Shown here in pieces: positions 7,297 through 16,478 of a stretch of DNA of 46,444 nucleotides. Source of the DNA: Phormidium sp. FACHB-1136 (GTDB lineage Bacteria; Cyanobacteriota; Cyanobacteriia; Phormidesmidales; Phormidesmidaceae); NCBI RefSeq assembly GCF_014697375.1, contig NZ_JACJRS010000046.1, positions 1 through 46,444 on the forward strand, in the 5' to 3' direction. Numbering within the stretch: the first letter of the stretch is position 1; the number at the start of each line of letters is the position of its first letter. A program made the translations under genes and the position numbers. A model generated the notes under the pieces. It did not search any database. It was given only the letters and a program-made list of their open reading frames with translations, and was not told the origin of the DNA.

Positions 7297-8538
7297 CTAG
7301 TCTTCGGGCTTGGCATCTGCATCTGAGGATCCGGCGGCGGTGTTCTCCGCTTCCTCCGCCCTAGATTTCAATAGGGTTTCGGTGTCAATACAGTTTTCAC
7401 CGTCGTACAGCACCGTAACCACCGCTTGATAGATCGTGCCTGGGGTCAAGGGGGTTTCGGAATTGGCGGCTAGGGCTTGTAGCGTTTGAATCGCCGTTTG
7501 GTTGAGGAAGGGGTACCCCGTACTCTTGAGCACCGTCGTAGAGATGTCCACTGTACCTTCCTCCTCACCGGGCAGCAGTGCAAAGCCCAACAGCCCCGTA
7601 CTGGGTTCTGGATTGAGGCAAAGGCGCAGGTCGTAGGGCACCTCCACCGCAAAGGTTTCCTCAGCGGTAGCGGGTTCTTCGCCCAGGGCCTCTGCGAGGC
7701 GGTCGGCCCAGGCATTCGCGGCTGCCGTCGATTCTGCCGTGGTGGTTAGGTCTGGGCTGTATTCCACCCGTGCCATTAACTCTCGCGAACGGGCCAGTTC
7801 TGGGGAGACCGCCGAATCGCTAGACTCAGCGTTTAGGGGCTCAGAGGGGCGGTTGGTCGCCACGGCTTCCTCGTCGGTGGGCCGCAAGGCTTCGGCCCCA
7901 GGTTGCCGGGGCGATGTAGTGGTTGGGGTAGATGCCTCTAGACTGCGATCCGGTTGATCGCTGCCAGGTGCCGCACTCCCTTGGGGTGGGGTGGGCAGAT
8001 TGGGGCGATTGCCACCGGAGGGGGTGGGAAGCACGACGGAACCGCGCCCAAGGCGGGACGGAAAGGGGCTCACGGTAACAGGGGATCCCAGAGGGGATCG
8101 CGTGGACAACCGAGGTAGGGCACTCAACCCCTGCGGCAAGCTAGGGAAGCTAGGCGGATTCGTCCGACTGCCAGCGGGCGGAAACAGATCCATCAAGTCG
8201 CTGGGGTTGCCGGGGGGAAACTCTCCCGGCAAGAGTTCCCCCGGCAGGAGAGAATAGGCAGGGCTGTTGAAATCGGGTAGGCGGCTTTGCTCTTCGGGGG
8301 TGAGTTCAATCATGGGCACCCGACGCTCCGGTTGGTTGCCAAACCCCGGTGACCCCATCGCCATGCTTTGCAAGTTGGCGAACGATGGCCCCACCGCAAA
8401 CAGCGCCCCATGGAAGCCCACCGATGCGATGGCGGCGATCCACTGGGGTTGACGCAGGACAGCAGGAATCCCCTTGAGCGCTGCGGGGTTAGGTTTGAGT
8501 GCCGCCAGGTTAATGGGTAGCCCTTTCAACGGTTTCAT
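7297..8538 (-). CDS. Proline-rich TonB-like periplasm-spanning protein
   Basis: From ATG 8538 this is a 413-residue protein. The N-terminus has a basic stretch and one membrane anchor (about residues 28-50, QWIAAIASVGFHGALFAVG). A long Pro/Ser/Thr-rich, low-complexity middle follows (about 70-235). The C-terminal domain contains VLKSTGYPFLNQTAIQTLQA and YQAVVTVLYDGENC, which matches the TonB C-terminal pattern. Such proteins couple inner-membrane energy to outer-membrane receptors, but no ExbB, ExbD or receptor genes are nearby. The segment LLPGELLPGEFPPG is an in-frame 15-bp tandem repeat. Upstream in-frame ATGs (8562, 8625) would add unconserved residues. Confidence 0.7.
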   Translation of the reverse strand: MKPLKGLPINLAALKPNPAALKGIPAVLRQPQWIAAIASVGFHGALFAVGPSFANLQSMAMGSPGFGNQPERRVPMIELTPEEQSRLPDFNSPAYSLLPGELLPGEFPPGNPSDLMDLFPPAGSRTNPPSFPSLPQGLSALPRLSTRSPLGSPVTVSPFPSRLGRGSVVLPTPSGGNRPNLPTPPQGSAAPGSDQPDRSLEASTPTTTSPRQPGAEALRPTDEEAVATNRPSEPLNAESSDSAVSPELARSRELMARVEYSPDLTTTAESTAAANAWADRLAEALGEEPATAEETFAVEVPYDLRLCLNPEPSTGLLGFALLPGEEEGTVDISTTVLKSTGYPFLNQTAIQTLQALAANSETPLTPGTIYQAVVTVLYDGENCIDTETLLKSRAEEAENTAAGSSDADAKPED

Positions 8539-8682
8539 CGTGCTTCTTGATCCCTCACCCATCGGGTGAATGCGGTGTGTGTTGTGCGGACGATCCCCAT
8601 CCGTTGACGGAGATCTTCCGGCCAAGTTCCTGCCCTAGCCTAGCGAATCATGCCCCCCTTTGGGGTAAGTTGGGTGGCCAAT

Positions 8683-8735
8683 GAGGGGTCAACTAGGGGC
8701 CAATTAGGGGGCAATTAGGGGGCAACCAGGGGCCA
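8683..8735. repeat. Short imperfect tandem repeat, 11-12 bp unit
   Basis: About five imperfect copies of a GAGGGGTCAACT / TAGGGGGCAAT-like unit run from 8683 to 8735. They bridge the intergenic gap and the last codons of cobI, so the repeat affects the C-terminal residues of that enzyme (LVAP). It looks like slippage-generated sequence. No function is evident. Confidence 0.6.
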
Positions 8736-9518
8736 AGCCTTACCAACTCGAATCACTATCAGGGAAAAGTAGGGTAGGTCTAGGTCGGGAGAGTTTTCGA
8801 GGTCGCGGTAGGTAATCTGATCCGGCTGACTGGCCCGCACCACGACGGAACTGGTAGACAGGAGATCCCGCCGCTTCAGCACGTCCCACACTGAGGCATA
8901 GACCGAACTCACCTTCATCAGCACCACCACATCAGCCCAATCGAGGGTGTGTTCTAGGTCTTCGACGCCGTAGAAGGCGGGCAGGACAGCGAGCTTTTCC
9001 GCCTGCACCGTCAGGGGAATGCCCAGGGCACTGACCGCCGCCATGGGAGAACAGACCCCCGGAATTCGGTTGATCGTGACTTCGGGATGGGCAAGACTCA
9101 GGGCATCAGCCAAGTAGGTGAAGGTACCGTAGAAACTGATGTCGCCCTCGCAGGCAAACACCACATCCTGCCCCGTTTGCAGCACCGCCCACACCTGTTC
9201 CGCCGCCCGCCGCCAAGCCGCCTGAAGCTGGTCATCCTCCACCACAAAGGGAAACTCCAGGGGAAGCTGTCGCTGGGGAGCTTGCAGGTGGGGGGCAATA
9301 ATCCGCTGGGCCACCCCCATGTGCCCCGGTCGCCCCTGGGGAAAGGCCACCACTGGAGCCGCCTGTAACACCTTCAGGGCTTTGAGGGTAATCAGGTCGG
9401 GATCGCCGGGGCCAATGCCAAGGCCCGTTAGGGTGCCCGGTTTGGGAACAGGGCGGTCGGAAACAAGTCCGGCGTGAACCGGACTGTCGTGAACCGGACT
9501 GTCGGAAGCAAGACCCAT
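8715..9518 (-). CDS. cobI: Precorrin-2 C20-methyltransferase
   Basis: A 267-residue enzyme of cobalamin (B12) synthesis that transfers a methyl group from SAM to C-20 of precorrin-2. The tetrapyrrole methylase signature GLGIGPGDPDLITLKALKVL lies near residue 33. The SAM-binding stretch FACEGDISFYGTF and the IPGVCSPMAAVSALGIPL loop are both present and are typical of CobI/CbiL. The first 28 residues contain an in-frame 15-bp duplication giving DSPVHDSPVH, which lies outside the enzyme fold. It starts 4 bp after the DAHP synthase stop, so the two are probably co-transcribed. CbiL (cobalt-factor II) specificity cannot be excluded. Confidence 0.92.
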   Translation of the reverse strand: MGLASDSPVHDSPVHAGLVSDRPVPKPGTLTGLGIGPGDPDLITLKALKVLQAAPVVAFPQGRPGHMGVAQRIIAPHLQAPQRQLPLEFPFVVEDDQLQAAWRRAAEQVWAVLQTGQDVVFACEGDISFYGTFTYLADALSLAHPEVTINRIPGVCSPMAAVSALGIPLTVQAEKLAVLPAFYGVEDLEHTLDWADVVVLMKVSSVYASVWDVLKRRDLLSTSSVVVRASQPDQITYRDLENSPDLDLPYFSLIVIRVGKAWPLVAP

Positions 9519-9522
9519 ACCC

Positions 9523-10593
9523 CTAGGACGCCGCCACCAAGGATGGTTCCACGGCGCTGGCCAACTGCCGCAGCATGGTGGCCGTGGTCTCGAAATCTAC
9601 ACAGGCGTCGGTGATGCTCTGGCCGTAGGTCAACTCTCGCAGGTTGTCGGGGATGGATTGGTTGCCCGCCTTCAGGTGGCTTTCAATCATCACCCCTAGA
9701 ATGTGGCGCGAACCACTCCGCATTTGGATGGCGACATCCTCCAGCACCGACACCTGGCGGGTGTGGTCTTTGTTGGCGTTGGCGTGGCTGCAATCGATCA
9801 TCATGCGTGGGTTGAGCTTCAGCTTGGCCATTTCTTCGGCGGCTTTTTCCACATGGGCTTGGCTGAAGTTGGGGCCGCCCTTGCCCCCCCGCAGCACCAA
9901 ATGGCAATCGGGGTTGCCCGTGGTGGTAACGATGCTGGCCAAACCGTGGTGGTTAATGCCCAGAAAATGGTGGGGCTGGCTGGCGGCAACCATGGCGTTT
10001 TCCGCCGCTTGCAGACTGCCATCGGTGCTGTTTTTAAAGCCGATGGGCATGGACAGCCCGGAGGCCATCTCCCGGTGGGTTTGGCTTTCGGTGGTACGAG
10101 CGCCAATCGCCGTCCAGGCAATCACATCCGCGATGTATTGGGGCGTCACCGGGTCCAGCAATTCCGTGGCGGCGGGCAGACCCAGGTGGGCCAAATCCAG
10201 CAGCAGCTTGCGGGCCAAACGCAGCCCCGTGTTGATGTCGTAGCTGCCGTCCAGGTGGGGGTCGTTAATTAAGCCCTTCCAGCCCACGTTGGTGCGGGGC
10301 TTTTCAAAGTAGACCCGCATGATGATTTCCAACTGACCCGATAGCTCGTGGCGCAGGTTCACCAACTTTTGGCCGTACTCATAGGCGGCATCCACATCGT
10401 GCACCGAACAGGGGCCAACAATCACCAGCAGACGCCGATCTTCGTTGTAGAGAATGTGGCGAATCCGATCTCTCGCCTCAGACACCAGCGCCGCCGCCTC
10501 ATCGGTCATCGGGAGCTCGTGGTGCAGCAACGCCGGACTCACGAGGGGACGGGTCTCAACAACATGGAGGTCTTGGGTCTGCTGCATAGCCAT
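9523..10593 (-). CDS. 3-deoxy-7-phosphoheptulonate (DAHP) synthase, AroG/F/H type
   Basis: A 356-residue enzyme that condenses phosphoenolpyruvate and erythrose 4-phosphate in the first step of the shikimate pathway. It is the class I alpha form. Seen are VIVGPCSVHD (metal/PEP region, near residue 58), PRTNVGWKGLINDPHLDGSY, ARTTESQTHREMASGLSMP and the metal-site segment MIDCSHANANKD. These match the E. coli AroG/AroF/AroH family, which is feedback-inhibited by aromatic amino acids; which amino acid acts here cannot be told. ATG 10587 is an alternative start two codons in. The leader (10594-10680) can form the stem AAACCTTT/AAAGGTTT. Confidence 0.95.
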   Translation of the reverse strand: MAMQQTQDLHVVETRPLVSPALLHHELPMTDEAAALVSEARDRIRHILYNEDRRLLVIVGPCSVHDVDAAYEYGQKLVNLRHELSGQLEIIMRVYFEKPRTNVGWKGLINDPHLDGSYDINTGLRLARKLLLDLAHLGLPAATELLDPVTPQYIADVIAWTAIGARTTESQTHREMASGLSMPIGFKNSTDGSLQAAENAMVAASQPHHFLGINHHGLASIVTTTGNPDCHLVLRGGKGGPNFSQAHVEKAAEEMAKLKLNPRMMIDCSHANANKDHTRQVSVLEDVAIQMRSGSRHILGVMIESHLKAGNQSIPDNLRELTYGQSITDACVDFETTATMLRQLASAVEPSLVAAS

Positions 10594-10782
10594 AGCCTAG
10601 GGAACGGGAAACGGGAAACAAAATTGAGTCTAACGAAGAAAATTCGCTGAAACCTTTGGGTACAGAGAAAGGTTTTTAAATAGTAACGTAAGCCGTTAAG
10701 TCGCCTGAGGAGATCCCCAAGCCCCCGCTGACCCTTCTGAGCTACCCACACCCAACCCGACTTGACAACCCCCAAGGCCCAG

Positions 10783-10815
10783 CCCGACCAGCCGTCGGGG
10801 CGAGGTCTTCTCGCC
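10783..10815. other. Two adjacent small hairpins between GNAT and DAHP synthase genes
   Basis: CCCGAC/GTCGGG (10783-10788 with 10794-10799) is followed directly by GGCGAG/CTCGCC (10799-10804 with 10810-10815). Neither strand has a convincing T-run. They lie downstream of the leftward GNAT gene, whose transcript they may stabilise or end. The rest of the 322-bp gap holds no gene that I can see. Confidence 0.3.
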
Positions 10816-10915
10816 TGCTGATATCGGGGACAAGCAAGCCGGATCTAGAACCAGCACCCCACTCGCCCCAAATCCTGGATGGTTGGGTTTCGATGCGCTA
10901 CACCCGGTAGATGGG

Positions 10916-11395
10916 TTAGGCGGTGAGGGCGGTGACGCTTTCGGGTTGGCTCAGGGCGGGCAGCATTTCCACGGCGGTGTTGTTGAACAGCACCATGGTG
11001 GTGGAAGGGTTTTCCTCAAAGCCGATGCGCTGGTAGAAGCCCTGCTGGCGAGTGGTCATCAAATACACCCGCTCTACCCGGCTCATGTGGGGATGGCTGA
11101 GCAGGGTTTCCACCATTTTGCGGCCTAGCCCGCCACCCTGGTAGGCCGGGTCAATCACCACATCCCAAATGGTGGCCCGAAAGACGCCATCGGAGGTGGC
11201 CCGCGCAAAGCCCATCAGCACCTTGCCATCCCAGGCAGTGACCACCGGAAAGCTGTGGGCAATGGCGGTGGCCATGTCGGCTTCCGTGCGATCCTGCGCC
11301 CAGAAGGCTGCTGTCCGAAACAGGCGGATCACCTGGGCCATGTCGGCCTCAGAAAATTGGTCGGCATACTTGAACTGAATGGTGCTGCAATCCAT
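10916..11395 (-). CDS. GNAT-family N-acetyltransferase (Ycf52/NSI-like)
   Basis: A 159-residue protein from ATG 11395. The acetyl-CoA binding motif A is clear: IWDVVIDPAYQGGGLGRKMV with the Q-x-x-G-x-G/A signature, followed by RVYLMTTRQQGFYQRIGFEE (motif B). The pattern 'DVV.DP.YQG.GLG' plus 'FY..GF' resembles the plastid/cyanobacterial Ycf52/NSI group. The acceptor substrate is unknown. The upstream in-frame extension to 11536 is rejected because it shows no family similarity. No obvious operon partner. Confidence 0.85.
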   Translation of the reverse strand: MDCSTIQFKYADQFSEADMAQVIRLFRTAAFWAQDRTEADMATAIAHSFPVVTAWDGKVLMGFARATSDGVFRATIWDVVIDPAYQGGGLGRKMVETLLSHPHMSRVERVYLMTTRQQGFYQRIGFEENPSTTMVLFNNTAVEMLPALSQPESVTALTA

Positions 11396-11733
11396 CAGAA
11401 ACCTGCTGTTCCCAGTAAGGGCTATGGGTGGGTAAATCAAAGACTGTGTCGTGAACGACGGGGTAGACGGACAAAACACTGCCGACGGGCCATTTCCTGA
11501 GGACAAGCCATGGAGAAGGGAAGCTTGGCAGTGCAATCACAGAGGCGGGCGAGGAAAGCTGAGCGACGTAAACTTTCTGTAGTCAGAATAAACAGATTTT
11601 CTGAATAGTGGTATACCAAAACGGAAATTTCCTTGACATTATCAGGACTCCCTAACACAAGCCGCTATCCTAATCTGCCCAGCCTTTGCCGCCTAGGTCT
11701 GTTCCCCATGGGCCTTAGGGCAGATTCCTTTCC

Positions 11734-13314
11734 CTATTCCACCACCACCCAAGCCCCACTACGACGGGCGTCGCCAACGCCGGAAAGGTCTCCGCTGGCC
11801 GAACGGGCGACCGCATGGACGCCCCCGAAGAACATATTGGGGGCTTGCCACCAGGTACAGTCGTCCTCGGCCCCAATGCCCTGCTGCTCTAGGGTGTGGC
11901 GGTCGTAGCCCGGTTCGAGGTGAAACGATCCCCGTTCCCAATGAAGGCGGGGCGCGATGACGGCAGCGTCGATATCCATGCCAAAATCCAGCACGTTGGA
12001 CACCACCTGCAAAATGGCGGTGCGAATCCGATTGGATCCACCCGACCCCAGTACCAGCCGAGGCTTGCCGTTTTCTAAGACCATGGTGGGGGCCATCATC
12101 GAGGAAATGCGCTGATTGGTCTGCCAGCGGTGGAACCCGTTGGGGTTGAGGTCTTCTTCGCCCAGCATATTGTTCAGCATCACCCCCGTCCCTGGAATCA
12201 CGTAGGACGATCCTTCACCGTTGGAGGTGGTCATGCTGGCGGCGTTGCCCTCGCCATCGATGACGCTGATGTGGGTGGTGCTGCCCCATTTGTTGACGGC
12301 GGTGGAACCGAGCGCCTCGATAAGCTGTTGGCGGTAGGGGGCTAGGTGGGGGGAGCCCAAAAATTCCGCTAACACATCATCGCGGTATAGGTGGGCATCG
12401 TAGCCATCCTGACGGGCCAGGTTGGTGAGGCGCATCACTTCGCGCAGGGTGGCCACATGGCGGGGGCTACCATGGTCGGAGAGGGGGACGGTGGCCAAGA
12501 GTTCCAGGGCAAAGGCGATCAGGGCACCGCCAGAACTGGGGGGTGGGTTGGTCAGCAGCAGGGCATCGCGGTAGGGAATGGCTAGGGGTTGGCGTTCGAT
12601 CACCCGATACTGTTGCAATTCCTCCCGCCGCAGATGACCGCCCTGGGTTTCACAATCGTGGACAATCTGGTCAGCAAGGCGACCTTGGTACAACAGGTCG
12701 GCTCCTTCATGGACAAGCTGATCTAAAAACGCGGCAAAGTCTGGCAGGCAGAAGGTATCGCCCCCTTGCAGCAAGCGACCATAGGGCGCATAGATGGCCT
12801 GGGCCGCTGGGGTCGCCATCAGAATAGGGCTGACTAACTGAAAACAGAACGCTTGAAACGGCTCAAGGATGGTTCCCTGGGTTGCCACCTGCTGAGCGGG
12901 AGCCACCAGTGCCTTGAGGGGTAAGCGCCCCAGTTGGCGATGCACCTCCAGCAGACCCGCCAGGGTTCCCGGCACCGCCGCCGACCCCAACCCAATGTGA
13001 AACTCCTGCACCGTGTCGCCAAAGTTGGCCTGGATGGGAAAAAACTGAAGCTGGTCAGTAGGTACCTTGTGCTGGGGCGTTTGGCAGAAAAAGTCGAACA
13101 GGCGATTTTGGCCATCGGCGGTGTGGGCCAGCAAAAAACCACCCCCCGCCAGCGAGGTCAGAATCGACTCGGTAACGCAGGCTGTGAACGCCGCCGCCAC
13201 CACGGCATCAAAGGCGTTGCCGCCCTGGCGCAACATCTCCGCCCCGGCCTCCGCCGTGAGCCGATGCCCTGCCGCAATCACCCCTCGACCTAGTTGAGAT
13301 GGAGCATCGGACAT
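11734..13314 (-). CDS. ggt: Gamma-glutamyltransferase (gamma-glutamyltranspeptidase)
   Basis: A 526-residue Ntn-hydrolase that cleaves gamma-glutamyl bonds of glutathione and related peptides. The autocleavage site and catalytic nucleophile are in STTHISVIDGEGNAASMT, with Thr346 expected to become the N-terminus of the small subunit. Other family segments are the N-terminal AEAGAEMLRQGGNAFDAVVA, GSAAVPG, NPPPSSGG and the late LGSGGSNRIRTAI. No signal peptide is seen, unlike the periplasmic E. coli enzyme, so a cytoplasmic location is suggested. The lid-loop region is short. It stands alone between the GNAT gene and yqeK. Confidence 0.93.
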   Translation of the reverse strand: MSDAPSQLGRGVIAAGHRLTAEAGAEMLRQGGNAFDAVVAAAFTACVTESILTSLAGGGFLLAHTADGQNRLFDFFCQTPQHKVPTDQLQFFPIQANFGDTVQEFHIGLGSAAVPGTLAGLLEVHRQLGRLPLKALVAPAQQVATQGTILEPFQAFCFQLVSPILMATPAAQAIYAPYGRLLQGGDTFCLPDFAAFLDQLVHEGADLLYQGRLADQIVHDCETQGGHLRREELQQYRVIERQPLAIPYRDALLLTNPPPSSGGALIAFALELLATVPLSDHGSPRHVATLREVMRLTNLARQDGYDAHLYRDDVLAEFLGSPHLAPYRQQLIEALGSTAVNKWGSTTHISVIDGEGNAASMTTSNGEGSSYVIPGTGVMLNNMLGEEDLNPNGFHRWQTNQRISSMMAPTMVLENGKPRLVLGSGGSNRIRTAILQVVSNVLDFGMDIDAAVIAPRLHWERGSFHLEPGYDRHTLEQQGIGAEDDCTWWQAPNMFFGGVHAVARSASGDLSGVGDARRSGAWVVVE

Positions 13315-13491
13315 GGCAGGACAATCCAGAAGACCTAATGTGGGAATGAGCTAATAAAGCGGATTTCCCTGGCCCTTGTCAATTTTGCCGCTGCAACACG
13401 GGCCTCGTCTGGGGATCCTGGGTGGAGCGGCTAGGCCATCCACTCGCCAGGAGAGACACGCTATACAATAGATTCAGCTTTAAAATCCGTT

Positions 13492-14160
13492 TTGCCATCC
13501 CTCTTGAAATCCGTTTTGACGAGAGAAGATCCCCTGACTGCGTCCCCTCCCTCCCTTACTGATGCCGTTGCCCTAGGCCGACCCTGGCGGGGGCAAGTGT
13601 TACCCTGGCTAGAGACACAGATGCCGAAACCCCGGTTGGCCCATAGCCTACGGGTGGAAGCCATGGCGGTGGATTTGGCGCAGCACCACGGGTTAGATCC
13701 GGTCAAAGCGGCCCAGGCGGGATTGATGCACGACTTGGCCAAGTATTTCCCAGCCGAAAAACTCCTCTCCATGGCCCAGCAGGCGGGGCTAGACATTGAT
13801 CCCGTGGATGAAGTCAATCCCCACCTGCTCCATGCCGATGTGAGTGCCCTGGTGGCCCAGCAAGACCTAGGCGTGACCGACCCGGAGGTGTTAGCCGCCA
13901 TCGCCAATCACACCCTAGGGCGTCCGGCCATGTCGCCCCTCAGTTGCGTGGTCTTCCTGGCCGATACCCTCGAACCCGGACGCGGCAAAGGCGACGACCT
14001 CAAACGGCTACGACGGCTGAGCTATCGCAACCTGCCCCAGGCCGTCTACCAAACCTGCGACTACACCTTCGCCCACCTGATGGAAAAAGCCAAACCCATC
14101 CACCCCCGCGCCCTCCACACCCGCAACTGGTTCCTCGCCCACCATCGCAGCCAACCCTAA
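13492..14160 (+). CDS. yqeK: HD-domain hydrolase YqeK (symmetrical Ap4A hydrolase)
   Basis: A member of the HD phosphohydrolase family that splits diadenosine tetraphosphate into two ADP. The HD metal site is visible: the histidine in RLAHSLRVEAMAVDLA, the HD pair in GLMHDLAKYFP, the LLHAD histidine, IANHTLG and FLADTLEPGR. The start is unsure. The frame opens at a TTG at 13492 and the first ATG (13621) would cut into the conserved N-terminus; TTG 13492 or a later non-ATG start is needed. An AAATCCGTTTTG direct repeat overlaps the start region. It is followed after 53 bp by rsfS, the common nadD-yqeK-rsfS order without nadD. Confidence 0.88.
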   Translation: MPSLLKSVLTREDPLTASPPSLTDAVALGRPWRGQVLPWLETQMPKPRLAHSLRVEAMAVDLAQHHGLDPVKAAQAGLMHDLAKYFPAEKLLSMAQQAGLDIDPVDEVNPHLLHADVSALVAQQDLGVTDPEVLAAIANHTLGRPAMSPLSCVVFLADTLEPGRGKGDDLKRLRRLSYRNLPQAVYQTCDYTFAHLMEKAKPIHPRALHTRNWFLAHHRSQP

Positions 14161-14213
14161 CCCACCTCCCTTCCTGTTTCCCCCTTCTCCCAACCCCTAA
14201 TCCCTAATTCCCC

Positions 14214-14651
14214 ATGATCAATCCCCAAAACACCGACACCACTACTCTCCAAGCCTCCGCCGGATTCCCCCCTGTGGAGGAGGATCCGGCCCTGCAATTG
14301 GCCTATGCCATTGCCGCCTCCGCCGATGAGCGCAAGGGGGGCAACATTACCCTGGTGCAGGTGGGGGATGTGTCGTATTTGGCGGATTATTTTGTGATTG
14401 TGACGGGGTTTTCCACGGTGCAGGTGCGGGCCATCACCCGTTCCATCGAATCGGCCCTAGAGCAGGACTATAACCGCCGCCCCCTGCGGGTGGAGGGCCA
14501 AATGGAGGGCAACTGGATTTTGATGGACTACGGGGAAGTGATGGTGCATGTCTTCATGCCCGAAGCCCGCGAATTCTACGATTTAGAAGCCTTTTGGGGC
14601 CACGCCAACCAAATGCTGTACTATCCCTCCACCCCTCCATCTGGCCGTTAG
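14214..14651 (+). CDS. rsfS: Ribosomal silencing factor RsfS
   Basis: A 145-residue protein of the Iojap/YbeB/RsfS family. It binds ribosomal protein L14 and blocks joining of the subunits when nutrients are scarce. Characteristic are ADYFVIVTGFSTVQVRAITR, RVEGQMEGNWILMDYGEVMV and HVFMPEAREFYDLEAFW. The first 25 residues are a variable extension. It lies 53 bp behind yqeK in the same direction, the usual genomic pairing, and is probably co-transcribed with it. Confidence 0.95.
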   Translation: MINPQNTDTTTLQASAGFPPVEEDPALQLAYAIAASADERKGGNITLVQVGDVSYLADYFVIVTGFSTVQVRAITRSIESALEQDYNRRPLRVEGQMEGNWILMDYGEVMVHVFMPEAREFYDLEAFWGHANQMLYYPSTPPSGR

Positions 14652-14829
14652 TGTCTTGGGACGCAGCCCACGTTGGCCCAGCCTTCTCAACCTTAGGATG
14701 GGGTGAAATCGTGCTACATAGATTATGAATTGCCCCTGGGGAGACGACCTGACCGGATCTAGCCCAGGGGTGTATTGTCTGGATGGCCGATTGCTACAGC
14801 CTTGCGATTTCAGGAGTTAATCAACGCCT

Positions 14830-16389
14830 ATGAAGCTAAGCCTAGGGCTGTTTTCTGGGTCAACGCTGGCCCAGGTTAGACGTTGGGTGGGGTTGAGTGC
14901 TTGGCTATTGTTGACCCCCATGGCGGGTTATATCCTTTGGCTCAACCAGGGGCACAGCCTGATTTTGGTGCAGCTTGCCCTCCTCATTGTGGCGATCATC
15001 GGCCTGGTGGTGATCAACAGCGAAACCGTCGTGGTGGCCCTTCAGCAGTGGTGGGTGCCGCTCCATCGGCCCCGTGGATGGCTTCAGCAATGGCTATATC
15101 CCAAAGGACGGCGGCAGCGGCGGGCTGAGGCTCACCGGAGCAACTTCCTGGGCGATTCATTGGGCGATTCATTGGGCGATTCATTGGGCGACCCCCTGGA
15201 TAATCGCCTAGGGGTGCTGTCGGTGGAACTGCCCTTTGTCTCGGTGGTGGTGGCGGCCTACTTGCCCAACGAGCAGGACATCATCGAAGAAACCCTGCGG
15301 CACTGGCTCACCCAGGTCAAGGCTCCAGCGGCAGGATGGGAGGTGATTTTGGCCTACAACACCCCCACAGGCCTTCCGGTGGAGGATCGGCTGCGGCGCT
15401 TGGCCCGTCGCTATCCGGCCCTGGTGCTGCTGCCCGTGGCAGGGAGCCGATCCAAGGCCGAAAACCTGAATGCCGCTCTAACTCAGGTACAGGGCGCGAT
15501 GACCTGCATTTTTGACGCCGATCATCATCCTGCGCCGGATTGTTTGGGGCGTGCCTGGGCCTGGTTGTCCACGGGGCAGTACGACGGCGTCCAGGGGCGC
15601 AACATCATTCGTAACGCTCAAGATAACTGGATGACTCACCTGGTGGCTGTGGAGTTTGAATGCACCTACGGCATCAGCCACTATGGCCGCTCCCTGCTGG
15701 CGGATACCGCCCTGTTTGGCGGATCGAACGGCTATTGGCGCACAGCGGCCCTACGGGAACTGGGGTTTTCCCCCACCCGCCTGACTGAAGACATTGATGC
15801 CACCGTGCGGGGGCTGCTGCGGGGCTGTCGTCTGGTACACGATCCCGCCATCATTACCACCGAACTGGCCCCCACCCAACTGCGGGGGCTGTGGCTGCAA
15901 CGACAACGCTGGAGCCAGGGCTGGCTGGAGGTGGCCAGTTTGTACCTGAATCGGGTGGCCCGCACCCCCCACCTCGACCCGGTGCAAAAGGGCTACTGGC
16001 TGCTGATGCTGCTGTTTAGCCAAGGGTTTTATCTGCTGGTGTGGCAGGTGGTGCCGATGATGATCAGCATCCACCTCAGCATCTCGGATCGAGATTTGAT
16101 GTTTGAAAACATCAACCTAGCCATGATGGGCCTGCTCATTCTCAGCACTCTGCTACAGGTCGCCCTCGCCATGCGCTTTCGGCCCGCCCATTCCACCTAC
16201 TCCCGCCGCCACGGGTTCTTTTACTGCCTGCTTTCCCCCGTGTATTTTTGGTTCAAGGTAGCTGTTGGCATGGTTGCCTTCTACAACCATCTTTGCGGTA
16301 GTCGGATATGGCACGTTACCGCCCGCACCGCCCACCGCCCACCGCAATGGTCGCCAACCCAAGCCTCAGCCCCCGCCAAAACCCGGTAG
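14830..16389 (+). CDS. Family 2 glycosyltransferase, multi-pass, cellulose-synthase-like
   Basis: A 519-residue membrane enzyme. Two N-terminal membrane segments (about 20-38 and 44-63) precede the cytosolic GT-A domain. Its catalytic motifs are in order: VVVAAYLPNE, the DxD motif in FDADHHPAPD, the acid TEDID, and QRQRW (the QxxRW motif of processive enzymes). Three more hydrophobic segments follow at about 390-480. It likely makes or extends an exopolysaccharide; the sugar is unknown. Between the second membrane segment and the catalytic domain a 12-bp unit (TTGGGCGATTCA) repeats about three times in frame, giving LGDSLGDSLGDSLGD. CAGGAG precedes the ATG. It is monocistronic, with 178 bp free upstream. 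Confidence 0.9.
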   Translation: MKLSLGLFSGSTLAQVRRWVGLSAWLLLTPMAGYILWLNQGHSLILVQLALLIVAIIGLVVINSETVVVALQQWWVPLHRPRGWLQQWLYPKGRRQRRAEAHRSNFLGDSLGDSLGDSLGDPLDNRLGVLSVELPFVSVVVAAYLPNEQDIIEETLRHWLTQVKAPAAGWEVILAYNTPTGLPVEDRLRRLARRYPALVLLPVAGSRSKAENLNAALTQVQGAMTCIFDADHHPAPDCLGRAWAWLSTGQYDGVQGRNIIRNAQDNWMTHLVAVEFECTYGISHYGRSLLADTALFGGSNGYWRTAALRELGFSPTRLTEDIDATVRGLLRGCRLVHDPAIITTELAPTQLRGLWLQRQRWSQGWLEVASLYLNRVARTPHLDPVQKGYWLLMLLFSQGFYLLVWQVVPMMISIHLSISDRDLMFENINLAMMGLLILSTLLQVALAMRFRPAHSTYSRRHGFFYCLLSPVYFWFKVAVGMVAFYNHLCGSRIWHVTARTAHRPPQWSPTQASAPAKTR

Positions 16390-16478
16390 CCTGATCCACC
16401 CCATGTCTCCGCACGATAGGCATAATTCCCAAGACCCCATATTTTCAGTGGACTGGCCCTACGCAGTGATCGCAGTGC

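Noticed and set aside
9644..10272. Plus-strand frames of about 190-200 residues opposite DAHP synthase
   Set aside because: Antisense shadows of a well-conserved enzyme gene; no ribosome binding site or homology.
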